Below are positions 44,736-53,639 of a DNA stretch of 64,000 nucleotides, piece after piece. Under the pieces are notes generated by a model. That model did not search any database. It was given only the letters and a program-made list of their open reading frames with translations, and was not told the origin of the DNA. The position numbers and the translations under genes were made by a program. Source of the stretch: Bacteroidota bacterium (GTDB taxonomy: Bacteria > Bacteroidota > Bacteroidia > UBA8524); NCBI GenBank assembly GCA_016124735.1, contig WGMZ01000007.1, forward strand, positions 1-64,000, given 5' to 3'. Each line of letters starts with the position of its first letter. Position 1 is the stretch's first letter.

Positions 44736-47700
44736 ATGAAAACGTATCTATACTTTGTTTCTGTCTTGTTCTGCTTTCTGTTACAATCTGTTCATGTTGA
44801 TGCCTCCAGTCCTATGGGAGGTGAAATGACCTATGTGAACAAGGGAAATTCAAAGTACACAATTTATGTTCGTGTTTACCGGGATTGCAATGGTATTGCC
44901 TTATCTCAATCAAATGTCATAGGTAAATGCAGTTCGAATACCATTACCATTTCCAATCAAACCAAATTATCTACCCGGGATGTGACCGGTATGGGTACGA
45001 ATTGTTCCGTTCAGAGTAAGTGTGCCGGCGGTTCATTTGTGTACGGAATAGAAGAAGTTACCTGGAGTATGGATGTCGATCTAAGCGGGTACAGCTGTTG
45101 TGAATGGAATTTTTCGTGGTCATTATCTACTCGATCCGGTTCCATTTCAACGGGATTGGCAGGTCAGGATTTTTATATTTCAACCATGCTGAATAAGTGT
45201 TTGAGCAGCAGCAACAGCTCGCCTGTTTTTACTTCGGAGCCACAAATATTACTTTGCTATAATCAGGATCAGGTTATCAACCTTGGTGCCATAGACACGA
45301 TTGATACGGGAGATTCACTAAGTTTTCATTTGGCCGAGGCACTTGTTGGATCGAACACGACTTTTCCCAACCCGATTTGGACAAAAGACAGACCCATTTC
45401 CTTTTTGGGATTTCCGAACAATAACTTAGGTATACCAGCAGGATTTCATTTGAATCCTGTTACAGGAGATTTAAGTTTTCGGCCTACGCTCTTAAGCCAG
45501 GTAGGGGTGGTAGTGGTTGAAGTAAAGGAATGGCGAACGATTAACGGAACACCAACGGTAATAGGAGTTACCCGAAGGGATTGGGAATTAATCGTTATCA
45601 ATTGTCCGAACAATCGCCTCCCTACTATGTCGCCACCTTATTCAAGCAATTTCTGCGTTGGGAAAAAGTCATGCCTGAGCATCAATACCAACGATTTGGA
45701 TTCATCTGACACGACCTCCATTTATTGTACTTCTTTGGCGCCGGGAGCAAGTTTTACAGACAATAATGGCACGACCAATCACGCCAGCGGTCAAATATGC
45801 TGGACGCCTGATTCGACCATGGTTCGAAACCAGCCTTATTTGTTCATTGTAACCGTGAAAGACAATGCCTGTCCATTAAATGGAAAAGTTGTCCGGGCAA
45901 TCAATATTTTTGTTCGTGATCAGCCAAAAGGAATTTTGCATGATACCGTTCTGAGTTGCGGAAACCTTGCACTCGATTACACCATTACCCACTCTGTCGA
46001 TGGCCTGAACGCATGGTACAGCATTTTAGACTCGGCCAGAAAACAAGTATGGGCCGGGAATACTAAACAAGATACGGCTAAGCTTTCGCCAGGAAGGCAT
46101 TATGTGCAACTTCATCTGTCTACATTAACTGCTTGCGAAGTAATTTACGAAGACACGATTTCAATTGCTCCGTATATCCAGGTCAAACTTCCGATGGACA
46201 CGGCATTGTGTTACAGTGACAGTTTGCATATTCAGGGCTTGGTTTATGGTGGCACATCCCCTTACCAATTGGAATGGTATGATTTGGCCAATCGAAGCTC
46301 TTTAGGGATTTCTGCGAATTCCTATAGCTATTCTGTCGTTCAGGATGATTCTTTACTGCTTATTGCAACCGATGCAACCGGATGCAGCAACCGGGATAGT
46401 ATCGTGGTTAAAATGAATCCTTTGCCTTTCTTGCATTTAGGCAAGGACACGGCTGTTTGTGAAGGGGAAATGGCAGTTATTGATGCAGGTGGAGACAGTC
46501 TCAATTGGACTTATCAGTGGTCGACTGGAGATACTACGCAAAAAATTATCACGCTGGCTATTCAGAATTTAAATGTGGCAGTGAAAGACAGTCTGGGATG
46601 TAACCAATGGGATACAATCAATGTGGTGGAAAATAAAATCCGTGTAACAGGGCTCAGCAATCAACAGGTTTGCAGTGGAGACTCAATTCATTTTAGCTTA
46701 AGCGGAGCCGATCAATACGATTGGTTCGACGAATCCACTTATTCGGGTAATGGGCAGGATACTCCCATTTACACGGGAGTAAATCTTGATCTTCGATTGA
46801 ATAAGAACCTCCTCTTAATTGTGAATGAAACGAAAACAATCTCAGGAGTCAGTTGTCACGCTTTGGATACTGTAAATCTAAATACCTGGGCTCTTCCAAC
46901 AGTCAATCTGGGCGGTGATCAAAGAATTTGTCATGGCGATTCCGTAATGCTCATTTCCTTTGGCGGCACGGGAAGTTCTTACCAATGGAATACAGGTTCT
47001 ATGGATCCATCTATTTGGATTAAAGATAGTGGTGATTATAAAGTAAAGGTGGTGGATTTGCACCAATGCAGCAACAGCGACAGTATGCACCTGGATGTGA
47101 TGTTTGTGCCAATTCAGGCGTGCAATGATCAATCATCTTGTCCTTATGATACGGTCTTTCTTTCCGTAGCCGGGGCGGTGGATAGTTTCCGTTGGTACGA
47201 TGCGACCACTTTTGTACGTGGAATAAATAATCAGGTTTTGGTGAGGGGTGATTCTTTCCGATTCCTGACCGGAACAGGTTTTACCTGGCTGGCAGAGGGC
47301 ATCAAAACCGATAAAGGATTAACTTGTAGAGGCTACGATACAGTGAATATTAACGATTTTCCATTAACACCCCTACAGGTCATTTATGGTGATTCAGTGG
47401 GAATTGATTCAGTGAATAGCTACATCTATTCCGTTGCTCCATCGGGACAGGCCCAGGTTAATTGGTCGGTAATAAATGGTACAATTCTAAGCGGACAACG
47501 CAGTGCCACCGTCGAAGTGAAATGGACTCACCCTGGTGGAGGATCCATTACTGCGCAGGGAGTGAGTCCGGACGGATGCATTAGCGAAGTGACTTTGAAT
47601 GTGATGATAGTCCCCACCGGTTTTGAGTTACCAATGAAGGGAAGCTTCCGGATTTATCCTAATCCGGGCAAAGACTGGTTCACTCTGGAGCTGTCTTCAG

Positions 47701-47879
47701 GAATACAAGAAGCCGGGTATCAAATTTTGAATGCCCTGGGTCAACAGGTAGCCCATGGAAAATTAATTGATCAAAAGACAGGGATTAACCTAAGCTTTTT
47801 ACCGGAAGGTACATACCTCGTTCGTGTGCAAAGCGACCAAAATGTTTTTATTCAGCGACTGGTTATCAGTGGAAGATGA
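44736..47879 (+). CDS. Large T9SS surface protein with Ig/PKD-like repeats
   Basis: The 1047-residue protein has a signal peptide (ends VDASS), then the conserved Bacteroidota N-terminal domain PMGGEMTYVNKG...YTIYVRVYRDCNG, followed by Ig-like or PKD-like repeats (VNLGGDQRICHGDSVMLIS..., LGKDTAVCEGEMAVIDAGG), and a type A sorting domain (FRIYPNPGKDWFTLEL ... LNALGQQV ... LPEGTYLVRVQSDQ). It is probably a surface adhesin or gliding-related cargo. The start at 44736 (MKTYLYFVS) is chosen for the signal peptide. Confidence 0.92.
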   Translation: MKTYLYFVSVLFCFLLQSVHVDASSPMGGEMTYVNKGNSKYTIYVRVYRDCNGIALSQSNVIGKCSSNTITISNQTKLSTRDVTGMGTNCSVQSKCAGGSFVYGIEEVTWSMDVDLSGYSCCEWNFSWSLSTRSGSISTGLAGQDFYISTMLNKCLSSSNSSPVFTSEPQILLCYNQDQVINLGAIDTIDTGDSLSFHLAEALVGSNTTFPNPIWTKDRPISFLGFPNNNLGIPAGFHLNPVTGDLSFRPTLLSQVGVVVVEVKEWRTINGTPTVIGVTRRDWELIVINCPNNRLPTMSPPYSSNFCVGKKSCLSINTNDLDSSDTTSIYCTSLAPGASFTDNNGTTNHASGQICWTPDSTMVRNQPYLFIVTVKDNACPLNGKVVRAINIFVRDQPKGILHDTVLSCGNLALDYTITHSVDGLNAWYSILDSARKQVWAGNTKQDTAKLSPGRHYVQLHLSTLTACEVIYEDTISIAPYIQVKLPMDTALCYSDSLHIQGLVYGGTSPYQLEWYDLANRSSLGISANSYSYSVVQDDSLLLIATDATGCSNRDSIVVKMNPLPFLHLGKDTAVCEGEMAVIDAGGDSLNWTYQWSTGDTTQKIITLAIQNLNVAVKDSLGCNQWDTINVVENKIRVTGLSNQQVCSGDSIHFSLSGADQYDWFDESTYSGNGQDTPIYTGVNLDLRLNKNLLLIVNETKTISGVSCHALDTVNLNTWALPTVNLGGDQRICHGDSVMLISFGGTGSSYQWNTGSMDPSIWIKDSGDYKVKVVDLHQCSNSDSMHLDVMFVPIQACNDQSSCPYDTVFLSVAGAVDSFRWYDATTFVRGINNQVLVRGDSFRFLTGTGFTWLAEGIKTDKGLTCRGYDTVNINDFPLTPLQVIYGDSVGIDSVNSYIYSVAPSGQAQVNWSVINGTILSGQRSATVEVKWTHPGGGSITAQGVSPDGCISEVTLNVMIVPTGFELPMKGSFRIYPNPGKDWFTLELSSGIQEAGYQILNALGQQVAHGKLIDQKTGINLSFLPEGTYLVRVQSDQNVFIQRLVISGR

Positions 47880-47953
47880 TGCATTTCTGCATGCCATTTT
47901 CATGAGAGATAGGTTCGCCGTATTTTGACGGAGTGAACCTAGATCTTTGAGGT

Positions 47954-48154
47954 ATGAATGCAACATTGTACCAGTACCAGCATTTGTCGGATGAGTTGTC
48001 GGAACTGCTGGAAGCTTTTGAATTGAAACTTAACAGAAGCCGTGAAAGGCTGTCTAAAGCCCAATATTTTGAAGATGAAGGAAAAGTAGAGCACCTGCTG
48101 GAGGACGTCAGACAATGGAAGGAAATGCTGGGAAGCAGAGAAGTTCGGAAGTAG
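47954..48154 (+). CDS. Small acidic coiled-coil protein
   Basis: The 66-residue ORF encodes a helical, Glu- and Leu-rich protein (LSDELSELLEAFELKLNRSRERLSKAQ...) with heptad spacing. It begins 79 bases before the nuclease-fusion gene and lies on the same strand. A stem-loop AGGTTC-CCGT/ACGG-GAACCT (47911-47940) precedes it. No family is recognised; it may be a regulator or partner, or unexpressed. Confidence 0.5.
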   Translation: MNATLYQYQHLSDELSELLEAFELKLNRSRERLSKAQYFEDEGKVEHLLEDVRQWKEMLGSREVRK

Positions 48155-48174
48155 AAAAGTGTCTTTCGAATTCC

Positions 48175-48195
48175 GTCTTTTGTCTCTCGTCTTTC
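48175..48195. repeat. Heptamer tract upstream of the DUF2779 gene
   Basis: GTCTTTT-GTCTCTC-GTCTTTC, three heptads in a pyrimidine-rich stretch ending 37 bases before the ATG. Confidence 0.6.
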
Positions 48196-48232
48196 TCTTT
48201 TTATCTTCCCTCACTCAACCACAAAGTCCGTT

Positions 48233-49594
48233 ATGATTAATTTTTCCAAGTCTTCCTTTATGTATGGCTGTCAATGTCCGAAACGCTTGTTTTTACACAA
48301 GTTTAAAAGGGAAGTTGCGGATGTGGAAGATGATCAGACCATGGCACGCTATGCCAGCAGAACCGATGCGGGTGTATTGGCGCAGCAGGTATTTCCGGGC
48401 GGCTATGATGCACAACAGGAGGATAAATACCCCTGGATTGAAACGGCCTACCGAACGAAAGAGGCTTTGCGGTTTGAGGAAGTAATCTATGAGGCAACAT
48501 TTATCCATGAGGATGTGCTTTGTGCGGTCGATATATTAGTAAAAACGGAAGAAGGTTACGATGTCTATGAGGTAAAGAGCGTAAACTCCGTCAAAGAGCA
48601 ACACGAGCAAGATGGCGCCCTGCAATATTATGTTTTAGCCGGAGCGGGCATTGACGTTCGCAACTTTTATATTCTTCACTTCAATAAGAAATACGTTCGA
48701 AGAGGGGAGATTGATGTAGAGCGATTGTTCCTGCCTACCAATATTACCGAAGCATGTAGAAAACGCCAATCCTGGGTCCGGGAAAACCTGCATGACTTAC
48801 GTGAAATGCTGAGCAAAGGAGCGGAGCCCAACATTCCGATGGGTCCGCAATGTAATAAACCGTATGCCTGCAATTTTCAGGGGTATTGCTCGCAATTAAA
48901 TGCTATCGAGCCTGAAGCTCAGAAGGAGCTGAACGGGTCAATTGAACAGGAAAAAGAATCGCTGAGAACCTATTTTAAGGATTGGCATTATCCCTTGTAT
49001 TTTTTCGATTTTGAAACCTGCATGTTTGGTGTCCCTGAATTTGATGAGTGCAGGCCCTGGCAGCAGATTCCTTTTCAATTCAGTTTGCACATGCAATCGG
49101 TGCCAGGCGCAGAGATGAAGCACTATGAGTTCTTAGGGTCCGGCACAGGAGATCCAAGAAATGAACTGATCCAGAAGATGAAAAAAGTGTTCGGAATGGC
49201 AGGGTCCATTGTTACCTGGAACAAGCATTTTGAGATAGGCAGATTCAAGGAGTTGGCCCGTGATTTTCCATCTGAGCGTGAATTTATTGAACCGATGATT
49301 GAACGGGTGGTTGATTTGATGGTGCCCTTTAAAAAAGGATGGGTGAGCAGTGAAGCATTTGGTGGCAGTGCATCCATTAAAAATGTTTTGCCGGTGATGG
49401 TTCCGGAATTGGATTATTCCATGCTCGAAATTCAGGAAGGTGGCAGCGCGAGCTTCATCTACTCGCAGCTCCAGTCAATGGATGAGGATACAGCAGAAAA
49501 AACGAAGGCAGCCCTTTTGGAGTATTGCAAGATGGATACATTGGCCATGGTGCGAATCTGGGAATTACTGGCTAATTTGCATACTTCCACGTAA
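48233..49594 (+). CDS. DUF2779: Cas4-like PD-(D/E)XK nuclease fused to DEDD exonuclease-like domain
   Basis: The 453-residue protein has an N-terminal half with nuclease residues Asp100, Glu113 and Lys115 (CAVDILVK...DVYEVKS) and Gln133 (ALQYYVL). It has Cys13/Cys15 and Cys207/Cys213/Cys219 (QCNKPYACNFQGYC), placed like the iron-sulfur ligands of Cas4 and AddB. The C-terminal half starts YFFDFETC (Asp259, Glu261) and shows WNKHFEIGRF and EYCKMDTLAM, an RNase H-fold/DEDD pattern. No CRISPR or cas gene is nearby, so it is a standalone nuclease of unknown role. Confidence 0.88.
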   Translation: MINFSKSSFMYGCQCPKRLFLHKFKREVADVEDDQTMARYASRTDAGVLAQQVFPGGYDAQQEDKYPWIETAYRTKEALRFEEVIYEATFIHEDVLCAVDILVKTEEGYDVYEVKSVNSVKEQHEQDGALQYYVLAGAGIDVRNFYILHFNKKYVRRGEIDVERLFLPTNITEACRKRQSWVRENLHDLREMLSKGAEPNIPMGPQCNKPYACNFQGYCSQLNAIEPEAQKELNGSIEQEKESLRTYFKDWHYPLYFFDFETCMFGVPEFDECRPWQQIPFQFSLHMQSVPGAEMKHYEFLGSGTGDPRNELIQKMKKVFGMAGSIVTWNKHFEIGRFKELARDFPSEREFIEPMIERVVDLMVPFKKGWVSSEAFGGSASIKNVLPVMVPELDYSMLEIQEGGSASFIYSQLQSMDEDTAEKTKAALLEYCKMDTLAMVRIWELLANLHTST

Positions 49595-49606
49595 TAATCT
49601 TAAAGG

Positions 49607-50815
49607 ATGCCAAAACGCTTTTTATTTCTTCTGTTTTTCTCCATGTGCATTGTTTCCCCAACTCGGGCACAATACACGTATTTGATGGATAGCTTGGTAG
49701 GCTATCGTTATTCTGATTCGGGTTGGATAAATCCTGTTCCGGAAAGAATGCTGCATAATGAGGGAGATTCTTTATTGGTTGCCTACGGTTTCAACACTGA
49801 TTCCACAGGAAAGGTCATCCCATTCAGTATTACCACCTATCATTACGATGGAGTGCATCCACAGTGGCTAAATAAATCCTATCAATATTGGGATACAAAA
49901 AAGAAAGTTTGGGTCAACCTGGCATATTCAGAACGTCATTTTGATCTCAATGGATTAAGGGTGGAATCAACTTATTTATGGGATACAGTTCAGACCAACT
50001 GGAAAATTTCTACTTTGGATTCTTTCCTTTATTCCGGAAAGGGCCTGCTTCAAAGTCAACTGTTTTATTCCTTGCGATCCGACACTTTACACTTGCAATC
50101 AAGGAAGGAATTTAAATATACTTCTCTAGGCCAATTGGATTCCCTTATAGAGTATTTATCATCACAGACTGGTTTATGGCTTTTTAGAAGTTCTGCTTAT
50201 TTCTATGATCAATTCGGTTTAGATTCCCTGATATACCAGGTAAATTTCAGTCAAAATGCTACTGTTTATAGTATGAATAAATTTATGACGACCAGAAATG
50301 CAAAGTTGGACAGTGTTACATGGGAATATTGGACTTTTATAAAATGGAAAAATGAGTGGCACATCAATTTAAAATATGAACATTGTGTGAATCCCAAAAT
50401 TCCAATAAATACGGTTCAGATCATGGAGGAAATTCAAGACATGTATCATTTCAAATTCGCGCCTGTCAGCACGATCACATATTCTAATCGCGCGGGTGTT
50501 TTTGGAAAGCAAAGTTTCTCGCAATACTACATGCATAGACGGACCTCGACTGGATTAAATCCCCCAAAGCCAGTTTGCTGGACTTTGTTTCCAAATCCAT
50601 CTTCTGGAATGTTATTTATTAGAAACCAATTCGATAAAAGTCCACATGCTATTCAGATATTTGATGTTCAGGGGAAATGTTTGTACAGCGACCGACTGGA
50701 ATCTGGTAGTGTAGATATTGGTTTTTTGCCAGCAGGTGTATACCTGTGTAAAATGTACAATGAATCAGGACAATGCATAGGCAGTTCAAAAGTTATTAAA
50801 TCGGGCAGACAATAG
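49607..50815 (+). CDS. T9SS-secreted protein
   Basis: The 402-residue protein has a signal peptide (ends TRAQ), a repetitive Tyr-, Trp- and Ser-rich beta region without a recognised domain (the pattern of repeats with LDSL/WKIS motifs resembles YD/RHS-like cell-surface repeats), and a type A sorting domain (LFPNPSSGMLFI ... IFDVQGKCLY ... LPAGVYLCKMYN). It is 12 bp after DUF2779 and 13 bp before a lipoprotein gene, so the group may be one transcript. Confidence 0.85.
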   Translation: MPKRFLFLLFFSMCIVSPTRAQYTYLMDSLVGYRYSDSGWINPVPERMLHNEGDSLLVAYGFNTDSTGKVIPFSITTYHYDGVHPQWLNKSYQYWDTKKKVWVNLAYSERHFDLNGLRVESTYLWDTVQTNWKISTLDSFLYSGKGLLQSQLFYSLRSDTLHLQSRKEFKYTSLGQLDSLIEYLSSQTGLWLFRSSAYFYDQFGLDSLIYQVNFSQNATVYSMNKFMTTRNAKLDSVTWEYWTFIKWKNEWHINLKYEHCVNPKIPINTVQIMEEIQDMYHFKFAPVSTITYSNRAGVFGKQSFSQYYMHRRTSTGLNPPKPVCWTLFPNPSSGMLFIRNQFDKSPHAIQIFDVQGKCLYSDRLESGSVDIGFLPAGVYLCKMYNESGQCIGSSKVIKSGRQ

Positions 50816-50828
50816 TGATGCATTTCAA

Positions 50829-51293
50829 ATGAAGCATTCGCACTATTTCGCGATTATCGTGTTGGTTTTCACCACTGGTTTTCTTGCTTGCCGGGAAGAA
50901 GAGCCCAGCCTGTACGATCCTGTGGAAGGGGCGCAGGCAATGGATTCCTTGCGAATGGATTTGGGTTTGCCTTTAATTCAGGATCAGCTGATTCTCCATG
51001 AAGTGAGCCCGGAATTCGTGACTTTTTGCAATGATATAAATCCTGAATTCAGGAGGGGAGTGATGTGCAAAACGGTGTATCATAATGACTCAGCAATATT
51101 CATGGAATTAAATACTTTTTATGGAACGGATCCATCCTATATTTCCATTTATCATGGGTATTTTTCTTATCGGGAATACCAGGCACTGGGAACCTATTAT
51201 ACCTGGAACTACGGACCCGACAGCGTAATGATATTAAACAAATTTCAATGTGATTCTTTGCTCAAAAGTTGGGGATTTGATGGGATTGAATAG
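50829..51293 (+). CDS. Hypothetical lipoprotein
   Basis: The 154-residue product has a signal ending in FLAC (residue 21), after which the mature sequence REEEPSLYDPVEG continues. The rest is acidic with several Tyr and Trp residues and no recognised domain. It follows the T9SS gene by 13 bp. Confidence 0.75.
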   Translation: MKHSHYFAIIVLVFTTGFLACREEEPSLYDPVEGAQAMDSLRMDLGLPLIQDQLILHEVSPEFVTFCNDINPEFRRGVMCKTVYHNDSAIFMELNTFYGTDPSYISIYHGYFSYREYQALGTYYTWNYGPDSVMILNKFQCDSLLKSWGFDGIE

Positions 51294-51396
51294 GTGCTCG
51301 TAAAAGAATATGAATTTTTCAAGAAATGAGGCCTTCAATCTTTGCCTTTTCAATTTTAAGTTATTAACTTACTCATACCTTAATCTGGCTTTAAGG

Positions 51397-51789
51397 ATGA
51401 AACGATATATTTCGCTGCCGCTTATTTTAGTGGTTATGTTGATTTCTTTTTTCGCGTGTAAAAAAGAAAATTGTCATCATTTTGAAACGGCATATGTGTC
51501 GGCCGTCAGTGCTCCTGAATATGGAAAAGTCCTGGATTCTATTCCCGTTCGCGTGGCATTAAATGTTGAAAATGGTTGCGGGCAATTTGGAAGGTTTGAC
51601 GTGAACGTGGATCGCTACGACTATATCATCGGGGTTGAAGCTGAATATGTTTGTGGCACTTGCGTGCAGAAAAAACAAGTTGTTCCTGCTTGCTATTATT
51701 TTATTCCAAGTACCTCAGGTACCTATCATCTTAAATTCAAATCAGAAGATGATGAGTTTATTACGCGCGTCATTTATATTTCGTACTAA
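51397..51789 (+). CDS. Hypothetical lipoprotein
   Basis: The 130-residue lipoprotein (lipobox FFAC near residue 20; start at 51397, MKRYISLPLI) has a beta-sandwich-like body with conserved Cys pairs (ENCHHFE, NGCGQF, VCGTCVQKKQ). An upstream in-frame ATG at 51310 would add a non-signal sequence and is rejected. Function unknown. Confidence 0.75.
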   Translation: MKRYISLPLILVVMLISFFACKKENCHHFETAYVSAVSAPEYGKVLDSIPVRVALNVENGCGQFGRFDVNVDRYDYIIGVEAEYVCGTCVQKKQVVPACYYFIPSTSGTYHLKFKSEDDEFITRVIYISY

Positions 51790-51820
51790 ACAGTCAATTC
51801 ATATTTAATTCATTTTCAGG

Positions 51821-51904
51821 ATGAAATTTACTGTTACAAGTATGATGGTCTGTTCATTCTTTTGCGGTCCCATCCTATCTGTTGCCAGAGAGGTCCTGCA
51901 TTAA
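51821..51904 (+). CDS. Possible 27-residue secreted micropeptide
   Basis: ATG at 51821 opens MKFTVTSMMVCSFFCGPILSVAREVLH. The sequence is signal-like and hydrophobic with two Cys, and it is followed four bases later by another small ORF. No homology is claimed; it could be a chance ORF. Confidence 0.25.
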   Translation: MKFTVTSMMVCSFFCGPILSVAREVLH

Positions 51905-51907
51905 TTC

Positions 51908-52060
51908 ATGACTCTGATGGCCTTTGCCTACCTGCGAAGAAGTCTTCTGATGACTTATAACCCAGCCAGTACCTTGTGTGAGGAGGACTTATTTTTTCAA
52001 CCAGACTTTACTTCGCCGCGTTATGGCGTACCTGTTCCTGCATCTTTGAATCATGAATAA
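51908..52060 (+). CDS. Possible 50-residue small ORF overlapping the PUA-like gene
   Basis: The frame encodes MTLMAFAYLRRSLLMTYNP...PVPASLNHE and ends at TAA 52058-52060, overlapping the ATG of the next gene (52053) by eight bases in another frame. The tight overlap is the only support. It could be a leader ORF controlling the downstream gene. Confidence 0.35.
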   Translation: MTLMAFAYLRRSLLMTYNPASTLCEEDLFFQPDFTSPRYGVPVPASLNHE

Positions 52061-52541
52061 TATTTGGATATATCAGGGAGCAAGTGAAGCATGGACCTCC
52101 CGTCGTTCATTGGAGCATGGGTGCCTTTATTTTCCTTTTGAAGATTTGGAACTTGATTTAAGTGCGTTGGGCAATCAGACGCTGATTCAATCGGCATTAT
52201 TGGATAAGAGTTCGGAATTGGCCCGAAACGAAAATGCAATCCTGAGCATTGATTTGTTGGCCAATGGCATGCAAAAAGGAGATTGGATCATTATCCCCGG
52301 CAAATTCAATCAGCTCTATCACATGGGAGAAATCACAGGTGATTATGTCTATTTACCGGACGAGGATTATGGTCTGCATCACTCACGCAGCATCGATTGG
52401 TTCCTGAAAGACGTGCCGGTAACCTCTTTACCCATTCGCCATTCGGAAACCGTTTATCAGAGCCAAAGTGAACCTGTGCTTCTGAATGAAAAAGAATCTT
52501 CTTATTTCCGCCAGTCGTATCAAATGGCAGCCGGGTTTTGA
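52053..52541 (+). CDS. PUA/EVE-like domain protein resembling Mrr N-terminal region
   Basis: The 162-residue protein contains the pattern GDWIIIPGKFNQLYHMGEITGDYVYLPDEDYGLHHSRSIDWFLKDVPVTSLP. This resembles the beta-barrel at the N-terminus of some Mrr-like restriction proteins (GDLVVLP..., AIGxVTGPY.Y..., HHxRPVxWL), from memory. Here it stands alone, without a nuclease domain. A WYL regulator follows. Such readers may bind modified or damaged bases, but no activity can be read. Confidence 0.6.
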   Translation: MNNIWIYQGASEAWTSRRSLEHGCLYFPFEDLELDLSALGNQTLIQSALLDKSSELARNENAILSIDLLANGMQKGDWIIIPGKFNQLYHMGEITGDYVYLPDEDYGLHHSRSIDWFLKDVPVTSLPIRHSETVYQSQSEPVLLNEKESSYFRQSYQMAAGF

Positions 52542-52626
52542 TTGGGTTTTATGGCTATGTGCAATGGGACGTGGTTATTTTCGCCTGCGTTTAAACTTCC
52601 CTATACCCGGGATTTTCGATTCTTGA

Positions 52627-52670
52627 TTTTTGTCTTTTGTACTTTTGTACTTTCGTCTTTTGTACTTTAT
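52627..52670. repeat. Repeated TTTTGTAC-like tract upstream of the WYL gene
   Basis: Repeats with 7-8-base spacing: TTTTTGTC, TTTTGTAC, TTTTGTAC, TTTCGTC, TTTTGTAC. It lies three bases before the WYL start. A -7-like TACTTTTG occurs at 52640. Confidence 0.65.
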
Positions 52671-52673
52671 TCT

Positions 52674-53582
52674 ATGTCCTCGCTTGTTGCTAAAATCCGT
52701 CGCTTTCAAATAATCATCCAAACTCTCGAGAAAGGGAACTGGAGTAAAAGCGAGCTGATTGAACGCTGCGCAGAGGAGGGATTTGAAGTATCCAACCGAA
52801 CCTTTGATCGGGATATTGAAGACCTTCGCCGTGACTTCAACCTCGATCTGGAATACGACTCTTCCATTCGTGCTTACCGATTGATGCAGAGCAGTCAGGA
52901 TGCAAGCCGCTTGAAGCAGATTTTGGAATTGAGTCAGGAAGTACAGGCATTGCAGGCGGGTTTTTTTACCGATGCCGCCTTACGCGATCGGGTCCAACTG
53001 GAACCTTTTTCCGGAATGGGAACGGAATACATGGACATACTCACCAAAGCGATCAATCAGGAAAATATAATACGTTTTAAGCATTTCAATTATCGAACGG
53101 AACAGTATACCGATTATGAAGTCTATCCATTACTGCTCAAAGAATATGGCCGCCGCTGGTATTTGTATGCATGGGTGGAAGCGAGACAGGATTGCCGGAC
53201 TTTCGGACTGGACCGGATTGATAAGGTGGAGATGGATTCCAAAACCTTTGATCGGAATCTGTATTCAAAAAACACACAGAAATTTCGCGATGTGATTGGA
53301 CTTAATTACAGCGATCGGGATGAGCCTGTTCGGGTATTACTCAAATGCACTCGATTACAAGCCTGGTACCTCGAATCAGCTCCTTGGCACAGCACAATGA
53401 CAAGGATAGAAGTAGCCAATGAGAGCAAGGAGGGGGTGTATTTCGAACTCCGGATCATTCCAAACTACGAACTCAAACAAAAAATTCTTTCCATGGTCGA
53501 CCAGATTGAAGTGGTTGAACCATTGTGGTTGCGTGAAGAAATGGATGCGGTGCTAAAAAAGATGCAGGGAAGGTATCAATAA
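52674..53582 (+). CDS. WYL-domain transcriptional regulator with HTH
   Basis: The 302-residue protein has an N-terminal helix-turn-helix (LEKGNWSKSELIERCAEEGFEVSNRTFDRDIEDLRRDFNLDLEYD) and a WYL domain (LLKEYGRRWYLYAWVEARQDCRTFGLDRIDKVEM) plus the C-terminal WCX part. WYL proteins bind nucleic acids or ligands and often regulate DNA-damage or defence genes. It directly follows the PUA-like gene, after a repeated TTTTGTAC tract. The ATG at 52674 is used because upstream codons are low-complexity. Confidence 0.9.
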   Translation: MSSLVAKIRRFQIIIQTLEKGNWSKSELIERCAEEGFEVSNRTFDRDIEDLRRDFNLDLEYDSSIRAYRLMQSSQDASRLKQILELSQEVQALQAGFFTDAALRDRVQLEPFSGMGTEYMDILTKAINQENIIRFKHFNYRTEQYTDYEVYPLLLKEYGRRWYLYAWVEARQDCRTFGLDRIDKVEMDSKTFDRNLYSKNTQKFRDVIGLNYSDRDEPVRVLLKCTRLQAWYLESAPWHSTMTRIEVANESKEGVYFELRIIPNYELKQKILSMVDQIEVVEPLWLREEMDAVLKKMQGRYQ

Positions 53583-53639
53583 ACACATTTCCTGCTGGTG
53601 ACCGCAGCTTATTTTGGTAATTTGCTGCAACATACTCCC

